Assembly: GCF_023499255.1 (NCBI RefSeq)
Contig: NZ_CP092183.1
Coordinates: 1,495,501 to 1,559,500 of the forward strand
DNA from: Couchioplanes caeruleus
GTDB taxonomy: Bacteria > Actinomycetota > Actinomycetes > Mycobacteriales > Micromonosporaceae
Length of the DNA stretch: 64,000 nucleotides
Direction of reading: 5' to 3'
In this document: piece after piece, positions 11,583-20,827 of the stretch
Layout of the letters: the number at the start of each line of letters is the position of its first letter
How positions within the stretch are numbered: position 1 is the first letter of the stretch
Notes under the pieces: model-generated
The model's input: only the letters and a program-made list of their open reading frames with translations
Told to the model about the DNA's origin: nothing
Databases searched by the model: none
Program-made: the position numbers and the translations under genes

Positions 11583-12869
11583 ATGGCGCGCGTGGATGTG
11601 ATTCGGGTGAAGGGCGGAGCGCGGCTTTCCGGGGATGTCACCGTGGGCGGCGCCAAGAATTCTGCGCTCAAGCTTATGGCGGTCGCTCTGCTGGCCGAGG
11701 GGCGCAGCGTCGTGGCGAACGTGCCCCGGATCACCGATGTCGCGATCATGGGTGAGGTGCTGCGCCGGCTGGGGTGTGACGTGTCGTTCGACGGCGGGGA
11801 GGCCGTCATCGACGTGCCGGCCGAGCCGGGGAGTGAGGCCGACTACGACCTCGTACGGCGGCTGCGGGCCTCGATCTGCGTGCTCGGGCCGCTGCTGGCC
11901 CGCCGGGGGTACGTGCGGGTCGCGCTGCCCGGGGGCGACATGATCGGGTCGCGGGGCCTGGACATGCACGTGTCCGGGCTGGCGCGGCTGGGCGCCGACA
12001 TCTCGGGCGAGCACGGGTTCGTGATCGCCTCGGCCCCGCGGGGGCTGCGTGGCGGCAAGATCTGGCTGGATTTCCCGAGCGTGGGCGCGACCGAGAACAT
12101 CCTGATGGCGGCCGTGCTGGCCCGGGGTGTCACGGAGATCGACAACGCGGCGCGGGAGCCGGAGATCGTCGACATCTGCCAGATGCTCACCGAGATGGGG
12201 GCGCGCATCGACGGCGCCGGGACGTCGACGTTGACGATCGAGGGGGTCGACGAGCTCAAGCCCGTACGGCACGCCACGGTGGGGGACCGGATCGTCGGCG
12301 GCACGTGGGCGTTCGCGACGGCGATGACGCGCGGCGACGTCACGGTGCACGGCGTACGGCCGGAGTATCTCGAGATCGCGCTGGACAAGCTGGTCTCGGC
12401 GGGTGCGGTCGTGGAGCCCGGCGACAATCTGTTCCGCGTACGCATGGACGACCGCCCGAAGGCCGTCGACATCGTGACGCTGCCGTACCCGGGGTTCGCG
12501 ACGGACCTGCTGCCGATGGCGCTGGGGCTGGCCGCGGTGAGCTCGGGCTCGTCGCTGATCACCGAGAACATCTTCGACGGCCGGTTCATGTTCGTGAACG
12601 AGATGGTGCGGCTCGGTGCGGACATCCGTACCGATGGGCACCATGCCGTGACGAACGGCCGGGAGCGGCTGTCCGGCGCGCCGGTGCGGGCGACCGACAT
12701 CCGGGCGGGCGCCGGTCTGGTGATCGCCGGGCTGTGCGCCGACGGGGTCACCGAGGTGGGCGAGGTGCACCACATCGACCGCGGCTACCCGGACTTCGTG
12801 TCGGATCTGGCGAAGCTCGGCGTGGACGTGGAGCGCGCGGTCGTCACCGAGCCGACGTACGACTTCTAG
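11583..12869 (+). CDS. murA: UDP-N-acetylglucosamine 1-carboxyvinyltransferase
   Basis: The first committed step of peptidoglycan synthesis: enolpyruvyl transfer from PEP to UDP-GlcNAc; 428 residues, cytosolic. Landmarks are [19 protein letters not shown] (22-40), [13 protein letters not shown] (95-107), the active-site loop [17 protein letters not shown], and [17 protein letters not shown] near the end. The loop residue equivalent to E. coli Cys115 is Asp119 (codon 11937-11939). That exchange is known in mycobacterial MurA and confers intrinsic fosfomycin resistance. The ATG at 11583 lacks a clear ribosome site. Its TAG stop shares CTAG with the stop of the convergent gene. Confidence 0.97.
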   Translation: MARVDVIRVKGGARLSGDVTVGGAKNSALKLMAVALLAEGRSVVANVPRITDVAIMGEVLRRLGCDVSFDGGEAVIDVPAEPGSEADYDLVRRLRASICVLGPLLARRGYVRVALPGGDMIGSRGLDMHVSGLARLGADISGEHGFVIASAPRGLRGGKIWLDFPSVGATENILMAAVLARGVTEIDNAAREPEIVDICQMLTEMGARIDGAGTSTLTIEGVDELKPVRHATVGDRIVGGTWAFATAMTRGDVTVHGVRPEYLEIALDKLVSAGAVVEPGDNLFRVRMDDRPKAVDIVTLPYPGFATDLLPMALGLAAVSSGSSLITENIFDGRFMFVNEMVRLGADIRTDGHHAVTNGRERLSGAPVRATDIRAGAGLVIAGLCADGVTEVGEVHHIDRGYPDFVSDLAKLGVDVERAVVTEPTYDF

Positions 12870-13222
12870 AGGGCCGGGGAGCCGCCGACCAGGCGGCGGG
12901 CCTCCTCGGCCTCCTCGGGGAACACCAGCACCACGAGACGCCCGTCGGGGCGGGTCGCCGACGTGGAGCGGATCCCGGCCGTGCGCAGCAGCGTACGGAT
13001 CTCCCGGGCGATGCCGGGGTCGTCGGTGACCGCCGCGGGGCAGAGCAGGCCGTAGTCGTCGCCGTAGTCGAAGATCGCGAGGCCTTCGTACAGGTCGCGT
13101 AGCGGGTCGTTGCCGGTGCGGGTCCACTGCAGGCCCATGTGCCAGAAGATCGCGGCGAGGAAGCCGACCAGGGCGACGGCGATGAAGGGTCCGAGGAGGT
13201 ACCAGCCGTCGCTTGGTGGCAT
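12866..13222 (-). CDS. Small membrane protein with DUF2007-like C-terminal domain
   Basis: A 118-residue protein: one membrane helix (about 8-27, [20 protein letters not shown]), a linker with conserved-looking [21 protein letters not shown], then a ferredoxin-like segment ([39 protein letters not shown]). The C-terminal half resembles the DUF2007 putative signal-transducing domain by pattern; function is unknown. The start ATG at 13222 is preferred over an upstream GTG. It is convergent with murA, sharing the CTAG stop (12866-12869). Confidence 0.7.
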   Translation of the reverse strand: MPPSDGWYLLGPFIAVALVGFLAAIFWHMGLQWTRTGNDPLRDLYEGLAIFDYGDDYGLLCPAAVTDDPGIAREIRTLLRTAGIRSTSATRPDGRLVVLVFPEEAEEARRLVGGSPAL

Positions 13223-13376
13223 GCGCACAGTCTGGCATCGCCGAGCGGCCTTTTCCCCGGATTTGCCCCGATAGAGGCCGCAGATGCCGGCGGTCGCCCG
13301 CTGCGCCGTGCCTGAGTCTCCGTTAAGCGCGCCCGCTAGGCTGAGGCCACCACTCAAAGGTGAGCGGGACACCGGC

Positions 13377-13414
13377 ATGAACGACTGCACCGAGCGAAGC
13401 GAGGGCCAGGAGGC
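13377..13414 (+). other. Second copy of the MxDCTE leader element
   Basis: ATGAACGACTGCACCGAG, GCGAAGCGAGG and GGCCAGGAGG repeat the element at 269-336 but without its middle ~30 nt. The reading frame from this ATG runs to 13487 and crosses the start of the dehydrogenase gene in another frame, so it would act as an overlapping upstream ORF. Its own AGGAGG (13408-13413) is one base from the ATG at 13415, too close to use. Confidence 0.5.
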
Positions 13415-13450
13415 ATGCCGAAGGTGGGCTCGGGAGAAGGAGAGGCACAC

Positions 13451-14305
13451 ATGGCGGGTCGGCTTGCGGTCATCGGCTCCGGCTTGATGGGTTCCGGTAT
13501 CGCCCAGGTGGCGGCTCAGGCCGGATGGCAGGTCACCATGCGGGACCTGGACGAGGCCTCGCTCCAGCGGGGCGTCTCCGCGATCAGGGAGTCCCTGGGG
13601 CGCTTCGCCGCCAAGGGCAAGATCACGCAGGAGGACGCCGACGCCACCGTCGGGCGCATCACCACGACCACCGAGCTCGAGGCGGCCGCCGACGCCGACG
13701 TCGTCGTCGAGGCCATCTTCGAGAAGGTCGAGGCCAAGCACGAGGTGTTCCGGGCGCTGGACAAGATCTGCAAGCCCGGCGCGGTGCTCGGCACCAACAC
13801 CTCGGCCATCCCGATCACGCAGATCGCCGCGGTGACGGAGCGCCCCGAGTCGGTCGTCGGCATCCACTTCTTCTCGCCGGTGCCGATGATGAAGCTGGTC
13901 GAGCTGGTCCGCGGCTACCAGACCTCCGACGAGACGCTGGTGAGCGCCCGCAACTTCGCCGAGGAGGTTGGCAAGACCTGCGTCGAGGTCAAGCGCGACG
14001 TGGCCGGCTTCGTCTCCAACCGGCTGTTCTCCGCGCTGCTGGTCGAGGCGATCCAGCTGGTCGAGTCGGGCGTGGTCTCGGCCGCCGACCTGGACACGGT
14101 GATGAAGCTCGGCTTCGGCCACGCCATGGGCCCGCTCGCCACCGTCGACCTCACCGGCCTCGACGTGATGCTCAACGCCGCGGGCAACATCTACCGCGAC
14201 ACCGCGGACGAGAAGTTCTTCCCGCCGGAGCTGCTGCAGCGCATGGTCACCGCGGGAGACCTCGGCCGCAAGACCGGCAAGGGCTTCTACACGTACGAGG
14301 TCTGA
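13451..14305 (+). CDS. 3-hydroxybutyryl-CoA dehydrogenase
   Basis: A 284-residue NAD(P)-dependent dehydrogenase converting 3-hydroxybutyryl-CoA to acetoacetyl-CoA, used in butyrate/PHB metabolism and the ethylmalonyl-CoA pathway. The N-terminal Rossmann motif VIGSGLMGSGIAQ (about 6-18), the catalytic-His motif GIHFFSPVPMMKLVELV and the C-terminal dimerisation domain ending GRKTGKGFYTYEV are intact. ATG 13451 is chosen because AGGAGAGG lies 7 nt upstream; the longer reading from 13415 adds MPKVGSGEGEAH with no good ribosome site. A repeated leader element precedes it. Confidence 0.95.
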   Translation: MAGRLAVIGSGLMGSGIAQVAAQAGWQVTMRDLDEASLQRGVSAIRESLGRFAAKGKITQEDADATVGRITTTTELEAAADADVVVEAIFEKVEAKHEVFRALDKICKPGAVLGTNTSAIPITQIAAVTERPESVVGIHFFSPVPMMKLVELVRGYQTSDETLVSARNFAEEVGKTCVEVKRDVAGFVSNRLFSALLVEAIQLVESGVVSAADLDTVMKLGFGHAMGPLATVDLTGLDVMLNAAGNIYRDTADEKFFPPELLQRMVTAGDLGRKTGKGFYTYEV

Positions 14306-14310
14306 CGAGG

Positions 14311-15099
14311 CTAGCCGTCGCGCCTGGTGGTCCATCGGAACGTGGTCAGGCACAGGATGAGGGCCACCAGGCACCACACGCCCAGCACCAGCGCCACCTT
14401 CGGCAGGTCGTACGAGCCGCCGGGCTCCTGCGAGCCGAAGGAGGCCGGCAGGAACACCGCGCGCAGGCCCTGGCACATCCACTTGAGCGGGAAGATCGAC
14501 GCCAGGTTCTGCATCCAGCCGGGCAGGCTCGTGAACACGAAGAACACCCCGGAGATGAACTGCAGGATCAGCGCGACCGGGGTGACCACGGCCGGGGCGC
14601 TGCGGCCCGTACGGGCGAGCGACGAGAACGCCACCCCGCAGAGCGTGCACGCCGTGATGCCCAGCGCCGACACCCACAGGAACGTCAGCCACCGGCCGGC
14701 CGTGTCCGGCAGGTCGAGCCCGAACAGCAGCGTGGCGACCGTGAGCAGGATGACCGTCTCCAGCACCGCGATGAACGCGACCATCAGCACCTTGCCGGCG
14801 AAGTAGACCCAGCGCGGCATCGGCGTGCCGAGCAGGCGCTTGAGCACGCCGCGGTCGCGTTCCATCGGGATCTGGATCGCCAGCGCCTGGAAGCCGGCGG
14901 TCATCAGCCCGGTCGCGATCATGCCGGTGACGAAGTACTGGGTGAACTTCACGCCCCCGCCGATGTCGCCGGTGAAGATCGAGCCGAACACCAGAATCAT
15001 GATCGCCGGGAACGCGAGCGTGAACACGACCTGCTCCCGGCTGCGCAGGAACTGCCGGACCTCCAGCACGCCCTGACCCAGGCCCAGCCTCAGCTTCAT
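14311..15099 (-). CDS. ABC-2 type transporter permease
   Basis: A 262-residue permease with six hydrophobic segments. It has the ABC-2 family signature around MERDRGVLKRLLGTPMPRWVYFAGK in the loop after helix 2, and an amphipathic segment near PLKWMCQGLRAVFLPASF. It pairs with the ATPase gene just upstream, whose TGA overlaps this ATG (ATGA, 15096-15099), so the two form one drug- or lipid-type exporter. The substrate cannot be told from sequence. Confidence 0.92.
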   Translation of the reverse strand: MKLRLGLGQGVLEVRQFLRSREQVVFTLAFPAIMILVFGSIFTGDIGGGVKFTQYFVTGMIATGLMTAGFQALAIQIPMERDRGVLKRLLGTPMPRWVYFAGKVLMVAFIAVLETVILLTVATLLFGLDLPDTAGRWLTFLWVSALGITACTLCGVAFSSLARTGRSAPAVVTPVALILQFISGVFFVFTSLPGWMQNLASIFPLKWMCQGLRAVFLPASFGSQEPGGSYDLPKVALVLGVWCLVALILCLTTFRWTTRRDG

Positions 15100-15938
15100 G
15101 CGGAGATCATCTCCAGGTAGACGTCCTCGAGGGTCGGCCGGGTCACGGTCAGGCCGGGGACCTCGCCGCCGTAACGCGACGCCAGGTCGGCCACCAGCGC
15201 CGTCGGCGTCTCGCTGCGGGCGCTTTCCCACACCCCTTCGGGCGTACGCCAGGAGACGGTGGCCGGGGCGGAATCGCGGTCGCCGAGGTCGCGGGGGGTG
15301 TCGACCGCGATGAGCCGGCCGCCGGAGATCACGCCCACCCGGTCGGCCAGCGCCTCCGCCTCCTCGAGGTAGTGCGTGGTCAGCAGGATCGTGGTGCCGC
15401 TGCCGGCCAGGTCGCGGATCAGCTCCCAGAACTCGCGCCGCGCCTCGGGGTCGAAGCCGGTGGTCGGCTCGTCGAGGAAGAGCAGCTGCGGCCGGCCGAT
15501 GATGCCCAGCGCCACGTCGAGCCGCCGCTTCTGGCCGCCGGAGAGGGTGTGCGTGCGGGCGCGGACCTTGCCGGTGAGGCCCACCCGCTCGATCACCGCG
15601 GCGGGGTCGTCGGGCGACGGGTAGAAGCGGGCGAAGTGGCTCACCACCTCGCCGACGGTCAGCTCGTCGAACTCGCCCGTACCCTGCAGCACGATGCCGA
15701 CCCGGGAGCGCCAGCCGGCGTCCGCGGCGACCGGGTCGATGCCCAGGACCCGCACCTCACCGCCGTCGCGCTTGCGGTAGCCCTCGAGGATCTCGACGGT
15801 GGTGGTCTTGCCGGCGCCGTTCGGGCCGAGCAGCGCGAAGATCTCGCCCGCCGGCACGGTGAGGTCCACGCCGTCCACCGCAGATCTGCCGCCGTAGACC
15901 TTGCGCAGGCCGCGTACCTCGATCGCCACGTCCCTCAT
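15096..15938 (-). CDS. ABC exporter ATP-binding protein
   Basis: A 280-residue ATPase of the drug-resistance (DRA/CcmA-like) group. Walker A GPNGAGKTT, the Q-loop in GIVLQGTGEF, signature LSGGQKRRLD, Walker B LLFLDEPTTG and the H-loop TTHYLEE are all intact. An additional C-terminal ~70-residue domain (TVSWRTPEGVW to LEDVYLEM) is typical of exporters with ABC-2 permeases. First gene of the pair. It is transcribed away from the 15953 gene with only 14 nt between, so it is probably read through from that operon. Confidence 0.95.
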   Translation of the reverse strand: MRDVAIEVRGLRKVYGGRSAVDGVDLTVPAGEIFALLGPNGAGKTTTVEILEGYRKRDGGEVRVLGIDPVAADAGWRSRVGIVLQGTGEFDELTVGEVVSHFARFYPSPDDPAAVIERVGLTGKVRARTHTLSGGQKRRLDVALGIIGRPQLLFLDEPTTGFDPEARREFWELIRDLAGSGTTILLTTHYLEEAEALADRVGVISGGRLIAVDTPRDLGDRDSAPATVSWRTPEGVWESARSETPTALVADLASRYGGEVPGLTVTRPTLEDVYLEMISA

Positions 15939-15952
15939 GGAGGGAACTTAGC

Positions 15953-16690
15953 TCAGCGGCTCGCGGCGAACGTCACCGAGAGCAGCGTGGCCGCCAGCAT
16001 CCCGCCCATCAGCGTCAGCCCGATGCCGCCGATGTCCAGCCGCGCGTTCAGGCGCCGGTGGGAGAACAGGGCCGCCACGGGTACGCCCGCCGACGGCGCG
16101 ACCAGGAACGCCAGCCAGCCGAGGCCGCGGAACACCGTACCGCCGGCCGCCGCGGAGTCCCCGACCGTGACCAGGCCCGCCGCGATGAGCCCGGTGAGCC
16201 CGGCGATCAGCGCGCCCACCAGCGGCAGCAGCGGCAGCGCCCACCGGGGCAGCGAGCGGCGCTCGGCCGGCCGGGCGGTCACGTCGATGCGTTCCGCGGC
16301 GCGGGCGAGCAGCGTGCGGGCCGACTGGCGGGGCGCGGGTGCCAGCGCGCCCGAGCCGGGTGCCCGCTCCAGCGCCACGCGCGGCAGCGCCTCGACCGCC
16401 GCCGGCTCCGGCACCTCGCCCAGGGCCCGTACGCGCATCCCGCGGGCCCGGCGCAGCTGGTCCCACAGCCGGGCCGCCTCCCGGTCCACGTCGAGCACCT
16501 GGGCCGCCGCAGCCCCCGCCCAGCGGTCCGCGTCCGCCGCGTCGCCCTCGGCCCGGGCCAGCTCCCCGGCGGCCTGGGCGGCGCTGGTCTGGTACGCCTG
16601 CTCGGCGTTCTCCAGTTCGGCGTCCCGCCGCCGCGCCACGTCGGCGAGCGCGGCCATCATGAGCTGGTAGTCGCGGTCACGTGTGGTCAC
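15953..16690 (-). CDS. Coiled-coil membrane protein paired with an FtsK-like ATPase
   Basis: A 245-residue protein I do not recognise. Residues 1-95 are highly charged and predicted coiled coil (ADVARRRDAELENAEQAY; EGDAADADRWAGAAAAQVL). A basic Pro-rich linker follows, then three or four hydrophobic segments (about 145-170, 178-200, 219-242). Its start lies inside the 3' end of the FtsK-like gene (14-nt overlap, 16677-16690), so translation is coupled and stoichiometric interaction is likely. The N-terminal coiled coil matches a coiled coil at the N-terminus of the ATPase. I infer a membrane anchor or pore for that soluble ATPase. Confidence 0.75.
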   Translation of the reverse strand: MTTRDRDYQLMMAALADVARRRDAELENAEQAYQTSAAQAAGELARAEGDAADADRWAGAAAAQVLDVDREAARLWDQLRRARGMRVRALGEVPEPAAVEALPRVALERAPGSGALAPAPRQSARTLLARAAERIDVTARPAERRSLPRWALPLLPLVGALIAGLTGLIAAGLVTVGDSAAAGGTVFRGLGWLAFLVAPSAGVPVAALFSHRRLNARLDIGGIGLTLMGGMLAATLLSVTFAASR

Positions 16691-19319
16691 TGTTCACCTC
16701 GTACGGGATGATCACTTCCGGATGGCGGTGCACGGAGCGGTCGAAGAACAGCGCGCGGCGCCGGCGCGGGTACCAGACCGGCCCGCCGGGTTGCGGGGAG
16801 AGCGGGCTCAGCTCGGGGCCCTGCACGTCGAGGGCGACCCAGGCGCCGATCGTGTCCAGCCGGGCGCCGATGCCGCCGAGGTCGTCGCGCAGCCGGGCCA
16901 CCGAACGCCACCAGCCCAGCACGTGCAGGCGCTGCTCCGGGCCGTCGGCGAGCAGCGCGCGCAGCCGCTCCCGGTACGCCGGCCCGGCCGCGTCCCACGC
17001 GTACCCGAGCACGTAGTGCGGGATGCCGTCCGGGGCGAACCCGGCGAACAGCTCGTCGAGGTCGCCGAGGCCGTACCAGTCGGCCTGGGGCAGCTCGGCC
17101 ACCAGCCGCGCGGCGGCCCGTTCCGCCCCCGGGTCCAGGCAGGTGATGCTGAACCGGGCCGGCCCCTGCGCGGCCAGGGACAGCGCCGCGGCGGCGAGCA
17201 CGTCGCAGGCCTCGTCCGTACGGGTGCCGAGCACCGCCAGGTTGCGCCCCGGCATCCGGCCCAGCCGCAGCCGGGCGGGACGGGCGGCCACGTCGATCCG
17301 CTCACCCAGCACGGCGCCGGGGGAGGAGCCCACGTCCGAGCTCGCGTCCGGCACCCGCCCCGCCGGCCGGTACGTGTCCGGCAGCCGCGGCACGGCGTCG
17401 CCGTCGAACAGGCGCGGCGGCGTGCAGCTGGCCGTACGGGCCCGCCAGAGCCGGTGCTGCAGCGTGCGCCACGTGGAGCGGTCGCCGGCGTCGGGCAGCC
17501 GGACCACCTGGTTGGCGCCGGCGACGCCCGAGTCCGCGTTGACGACGGCGTGGAAGCGCGGGATGACCGCGGCGGCCAGGTTGGTGTCGGCGAGGATCCG
17601 GCGCGCCTTGGGCAGCGCGATCCGCAGCGTGAACTGCCCGATCAGGCCGGAGCGGCCCCACAGCGCCTCGATGCCGGAGACGTCCTGGGAGGCGAGCACG
17701 AGGTGGATGCCCTGGGAGCGGCCGCGCCGGGCCAGGTCCTCCAGCAGCGTCACGGCCTCCTCGGCGAGCGCGTCGCGGCCGGCGAGCAGCACCTGGAACT
17801 CGTCGATCACCGCGACGATCCGCGGCCAGTGCCCGTCCGGGTCCTCCGCGCGCAGCTCGGACAGCTTCGTGGCCTCGTACCGCTTCGCGGCCTGGGCCCG
17901 GGCCCGCAGCTCCTCGCCGAGGTGGCGCAGCATGGCCAGGCCGAACTCGCGATCGCCGTTGACGTTGATGCCGGCCAGCCGGACCTGCGGCAGCCAGCTC
18001 GGGTCCCGTGGGCCCGGCGCGAACCGGGCGAAGGACACGCCCTCCTTGAAGTCGAGCAGGTAGAGGGCGAGCTCCCCGGGGCCGTAGCGGGTCGCGAGCG
18101 AGCCGATCCACGCGTAGATCAGGTTGGTCTTGCCGGAGCCGGACGGGCCGCCGATCAGCGCGTGCGGCGGGTCGTCGCCCAGCGGCACCTCGATCAGCGA
18201 GCCGTCGGTGCTGTCCCCGATGGGCGCCAGCAGGCCGGCCGCGGACGACTCGGCCCAGATCTTCTTCGGCTGCAGGTCGGCGAAGCTGGCCGGGGGCGGG
18301 CCCTGCCGCAACCGCTCGGCGGTGCTCCGGCAGAAGCCGGTGATCCGCTCCGGCGGCGGCGGGGTGTCCAGCGTGACGGTCAGCTCGCCGGTGGTGTCGC
18401 AGGCCGCCGACTGGCCGCGCACCGCGACGCGCTCCACCGTCGGGTGCGGCGCCAGCTCCAGACCCCGGACCATCAGGTGTACGCCGCAGGCGACGCCGGT
18501 CCGCACGATCCGGTGCAGCTGGGCGCGCTGGGCGTCGGTCAGATCACCGGTGCGGGCCGGGTCGATCAGCAGCACCATGACGCGCCACGGCTCGGGCCGC
18601 GGGCCGGTGGTCGCGGCCGTCAGCTCGGCGAGCGACAGGTACTCGCCGGCCAGCACGGTCTCGTTGACCCGGCAGATGTGCTCGACCAGCTCGTCGAGGG
18701 CGGCGCCGAGCCCGCCCGGGGTGACGAAGGAGAGCAGCCCGGCGTTGCCCAGCGGGGCGAAGGCCGCCAGCGTGCCGCCGAGCTGCTCGGGGTCGTACAC
18801 GCTGACGCGGACGTCGCCGGGGCGGGTCGTGCCCAGCGCGCGCAGCAGCAGCCCCGAGATGAGCCCGTCCGCGGCCGGTTGGTCGCCGAGGACGTTGAGG
18901 TGGGCGTGGTCCAGGAACGGCACCAGCGCCGGCAGCTTCGTCCGCTCCTCGCCGGCCTCGTACGCGACCGTCCCGATCCGCAGCAGGCCGGGCCGGCCCA
19001 CCCGGTCGGGCTCGGTCGGGGTCCAGTAGCGCCACGACGTGCCCGCGGCACCCGGTGCGCTCAGGGCGGCCAGCGACTCGACGTTGCGGGTGAGAGTGGT
19101 GGCCTCGGTGCGGGTCCGCCGCAGGATGTCCTGCCGGGCGGTCTCGCGGGCCTCGGCCAGCTGCGCGAGGCAGGTCGAGTACGCGTCCCGGATCAGCCGA
19201 CGGCGGCGCTGGGCCTCGTTACGGGCGGACTCGGCGGCAGCCAGCACGGCTCGGGCGGTGCCGCGTGCCTCGGCCAGCTCCTGCCGGACGACGGCGACCA
19301 GTGCGTTGCGCTGACCCAC
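16677..19319 (-). CDS. Soluble FtsK/SpoIIIE-like ATPase with three ATPase folds, one active
   Basis: An 880-residue protein without membrane helices. Residues 1-85 form a charged coiled coil. Residues ~110-330 look like a degenerate RecA-like fold (HLNVLGDQPAADGL where a P-loop would be). Residues ~355-620 are a bona fide FtsK/HerA motor: Walker A GGPSGSGKTN (390-399), Walker B IVAVIDEFQ (501-509), GRSQGIHLVLASQD. Residues ~690-860 look like a third, degenerate fold (NLAVLGTRTDEACDVL). One active fold flanked by dead ones recalls EccC/EssC of type VII secretion rather than chromosome translocases, and no gamma (KOPS-binding) domain is seen. GTG start at 19319 with GGGGGGTGGA upstream. Confidence 0.85.
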   Translation of the reverse strand: MGQRNALVAVVRQELAEARGTARAVLAAAESARNEAQRRRRLIRDAYSTCLAQLAEARETARQDILRRTRTEATTLTRNVESLAALSAPGAAGTSWRYWTPTEPDRVGRPGLLRIGTVAYEAGEERTKLPALVPFLDHAHLNVLGDQPAADGLISGLLLRALGTTRPGDVRVSVYDPEQLGGTLAAFAPLGNAGLLSFVTPGGLGAALDELVEHICRVNETVLAGEYLSLAELTAATTGPRPEPWRVMVLLIDPARTGDLTDAQRAQLHRIVRTGVACGVHLMVRGLELAPHPTVERVAVRGQSAACDTTGELTVTLDTPPPPERITGFCRSTAERLRQGPPPASFADLQPKKIWAESSAAGLLAPIGDSTDGSLIEVPLGDDPPHALIGGPSGSGKTNLIYAWIGSLATRYGPGELALYLLDFKEGVSFARFAPGPRDPSWLPQVRLAGINVNGDREFGLAMLRHLGEELRARAQAAKRYEATKLSELRAEDPDGHWPRIVAVIDEFQVLLAGRDALAEEAVTLLEDLARRGRSQGIHLVLASQDVSGIEALWGRSGLIGQFTLRIALPKARRILADTNLAAAVIPRFHAVVNADSGVAGANQVVRLPDAGDRSTWRTLQHRLWRARTASCTPPRLFDGDAVPRLPDTYRPAGRVPDASSDVGSSPGAVLGERIDVAARPARLRLGRMPGRNLAVLGTRTDEACDVLAAAALSLAAQGPARFSITCLDPGAERAAARLVAELPQADWYGLGDLDELFAGFAPDGIPHYVLGYAWDAAGPAYRERLRALLADGPEQRLHVLGWWRSVARLRDDLGGIGARLDTIGAWVALDVQGPELSPLSPQPGGPVWYPRRRRALFFDRSVHRHPEVIIPYEVNSDHT

Positions 19320-19346
19320 TCCACCCCCCGTTGTCCACGTTGGGGG

Positions 19347-19352
19347 ATTTTA
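19347..19352 (-). promoter_or_regulatory. Possible -10 box for the FtsK-like gene
   Basis: Reading the minus strand, TAAAAT lies 28 nt before the GTG, inside an A/T-rich island (19347-19372) that stands out in otherwise very G/C-rich sequence. No convincing -35 is seen. The ~140-nt gap (19320-19459) separates this gene from the upstream membrane-protein gene, so it may have its own promoter. Confidence 0.3.
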
Positions 19353-19459
19353 ACCACTTTGGCCATTTAATCGACCTCTTGGGCGGTGTGTCGCGTTCAC
19401 CGTGCCCCGGGTGCCGGGCTTCGCCGCGCCGGCGAAGGACGACGGCAGGATCCGCGCCC

Positions 19460-20827
19460 TCAGCGCGGGCGGGGTGCGGGTTTCGCCGCGCCGGCCCGGG
19501 ACAACCAGCGGGGATCGGCGCTGACCAGGTCACGCCAGAGCCGCGCCGCGACCAGGTCGGCGCCCTCGGTCTTCCACCGGTGCAGGCTCCGGCGCGGCAC
19601 GTACCGGCGGAACCAGTCGAGCGCCTGCCGGGCGTCGCGGTCCAGGCCCTCCGACTGCGGCGCCCGGTCGTACGGCCGCAGCCCCAGCACGCAGCAGTAG
19701 TGCAGGGCGTTGAAGAACCGCCACTCGTCCGTGGTGCCGAACGAGCCGGCGGGCTTGAGCCGGGTCACGTGCTCCGCCAGCACGGCCCGCAGCTCGGCGA
19801 CCCGTACCAGCGGCTGGTCCGCGACGCCGGCGCCGCGCGCGTGCAGCCGCCGGTCCACGGTCGGCAGGTCGACCAGCGGATTGCGCAGCAACCGCCCCAC
19901 GTCGGCGAAGTCCTCGAGGGCGCGGCGGGTCAGCTGCTTGAACTCGTCCTCGCTGAGCGCGATCATCCGGTGCCGCTCCCGGCGCCGGGGCAGCGCCTCG
20001 GCGGCCAGCAGCAACGCCGACCGCTCCGAGCGCAGGCGTTCGTCCTGCAGGAACGCGATCCGGTCCAGCCCGCCGCGCAGCAGCCCGGCCAGCCCCACCG
20101 CGCCCATCACCATCGCGACCAGCACGAACTGCAGCACGGCGACCACCCGCAGACCGGGGGCGGCGAGCATGGTCAGCGCCGCCGGCCCGCCGCAGAGCAG
20201 GCCGGCCACCACCGCGGCCACCAGCGAGCGACGCAGGTCGGGCAGCAGCCGCTCGCCGGTCTCCGCCGCGTCGTGCACCGCCACGAGATAGCCGAGCAAC
20301 AGCAGGTCGAGGCCAACGGTCGCAAGCACCAGCTCCGGCGAGCCGAGGTCGACGGGGGCGAGCAGGCCGGCGAGGGCGACCGCGTACAGGGTGGCGGCGG
20401 CCGCGAGCGCGACCGGCAGCGGCCCCGGACGGACCTTGTCGCGGTAGCGCAGCAGCAGGACCGTCGCACCGGCGAGCGGTGCCAGCGCGACCAGCTTGCC
20501 GACGCCGGGCAGCACCGCGGCGAGCACCAGGAACAGCGCGGACACGAACACCCAGCCCTGGTTCACCTGCCGCCGCTCGGGCGCCTCACGGGGCAGCAGA
20601 GCCGTCGCCACGCCCGCCCAGCACAGCGCCGGCACGCACAACAGCACCCGGGCGGCCGGGGAACCGGGCGCGACCGTCCACGCGGCCACGGCCAGCGCGT
20701 ACGCCCCCAGCGCCCCCGCCGCCCGCCAGAGCACGACGCGGGCCGGGTCACGCCCGAGCAGGTAGCAACCCAGCCACCAGGTCAGGGCGAAGGCGGGAAC
20801 GGCGATCGCGGGCACCGCAGGAGTCAA
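19460..20827 (-). CDS. Unrecognised polytopic membrane protein with C-terminal soluble domain
   Basis: About 455 residues. The N-terminal ~270 contain eight or so hydrophobic segments (e.g. TLYAVALAGLLAPVDLG, LVAAVVAGLLCGGPAALTML, VLQFVLVAMVMGAVGLAGLL). The C-terminal ~170 are soluble, with EDEFKQLTRRALEDFADVGRLL, NALHYCCVLGLRPYDRAP and ARQALDWFRRYVPRRSLHRWK. I do not recognise a family. The favoured start is the TTG at 20827, which overlaps the DUF4126 stop as TTGA; a GTG at 20815 is the alternative. The same strand continues to the FtsK-like gene after ~140 nt. The C-terminal domain could be an adaptor; no catalytic motif is evident. Confidence 0.7.
   Translation of the reverse strand: MTPAVPAIAVPAFALTWWLGCYLLGRDPARVVLWRAAGALGAYALAVAAWTVAPGSPAARVLLCVPALCWAGVATALLPREAPERRQVNQGWVFVSALFLVLAAVLPGVGKLVALAPLAGATVLLLRYRDKVRPGPLPVALAAAATLYAVALAGLLAPVDLGSPELVLATVGLDLLLLGYLVAVHDAAETGERLLPDLRRSLVAAVVAGLLCGGPAALTMLAAPGLRVVAVLQFVLVAMVMGAVGLAGLLRGGLDRIAFLQDERLRSERSALLLAAEALPRRRERHRMIALSEDEFKQLTRRALEDFADVGRLLRNPLVDLPTVDRRLHARGAGVADQPLVRVAELRAVLAEHVTRLKPAGSFGTTDEWRFFNALHYCCVLGLRPYDRAPQSEGLDRDARQALDWFRRYVPRRSLHRWKTEGADLVAARLWRDLVSADPRWLSRAGAAKPAPRPR

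Noticed and set aside
10689..13238. An 849-codon minus-strand open frame running through murA and the adenosyltransferase
   Set aside because: It crosses two clear genes in the wrong frame and has a low-complexity translation. Only its distal piece coincides with the small membrane protein annotated at 12866-13222.
13415..13450. Extending the hydroxybutyryl-CoA dehydrogenase start to the ATG at 13415
   Set aside because: AGGAGG is only one base from that ATG, and the added residues precede the Rossmann motif without conservation. The ATG at 13451 has a properly spaced AGGAGAGG.
16683..19370. An 895-codon plus-strand open frame opposite the FtsK-like gene
   Set aside because: Shadow of the real gene. 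Third-position G/C pattern and recognisable motifs support the minus strand only.
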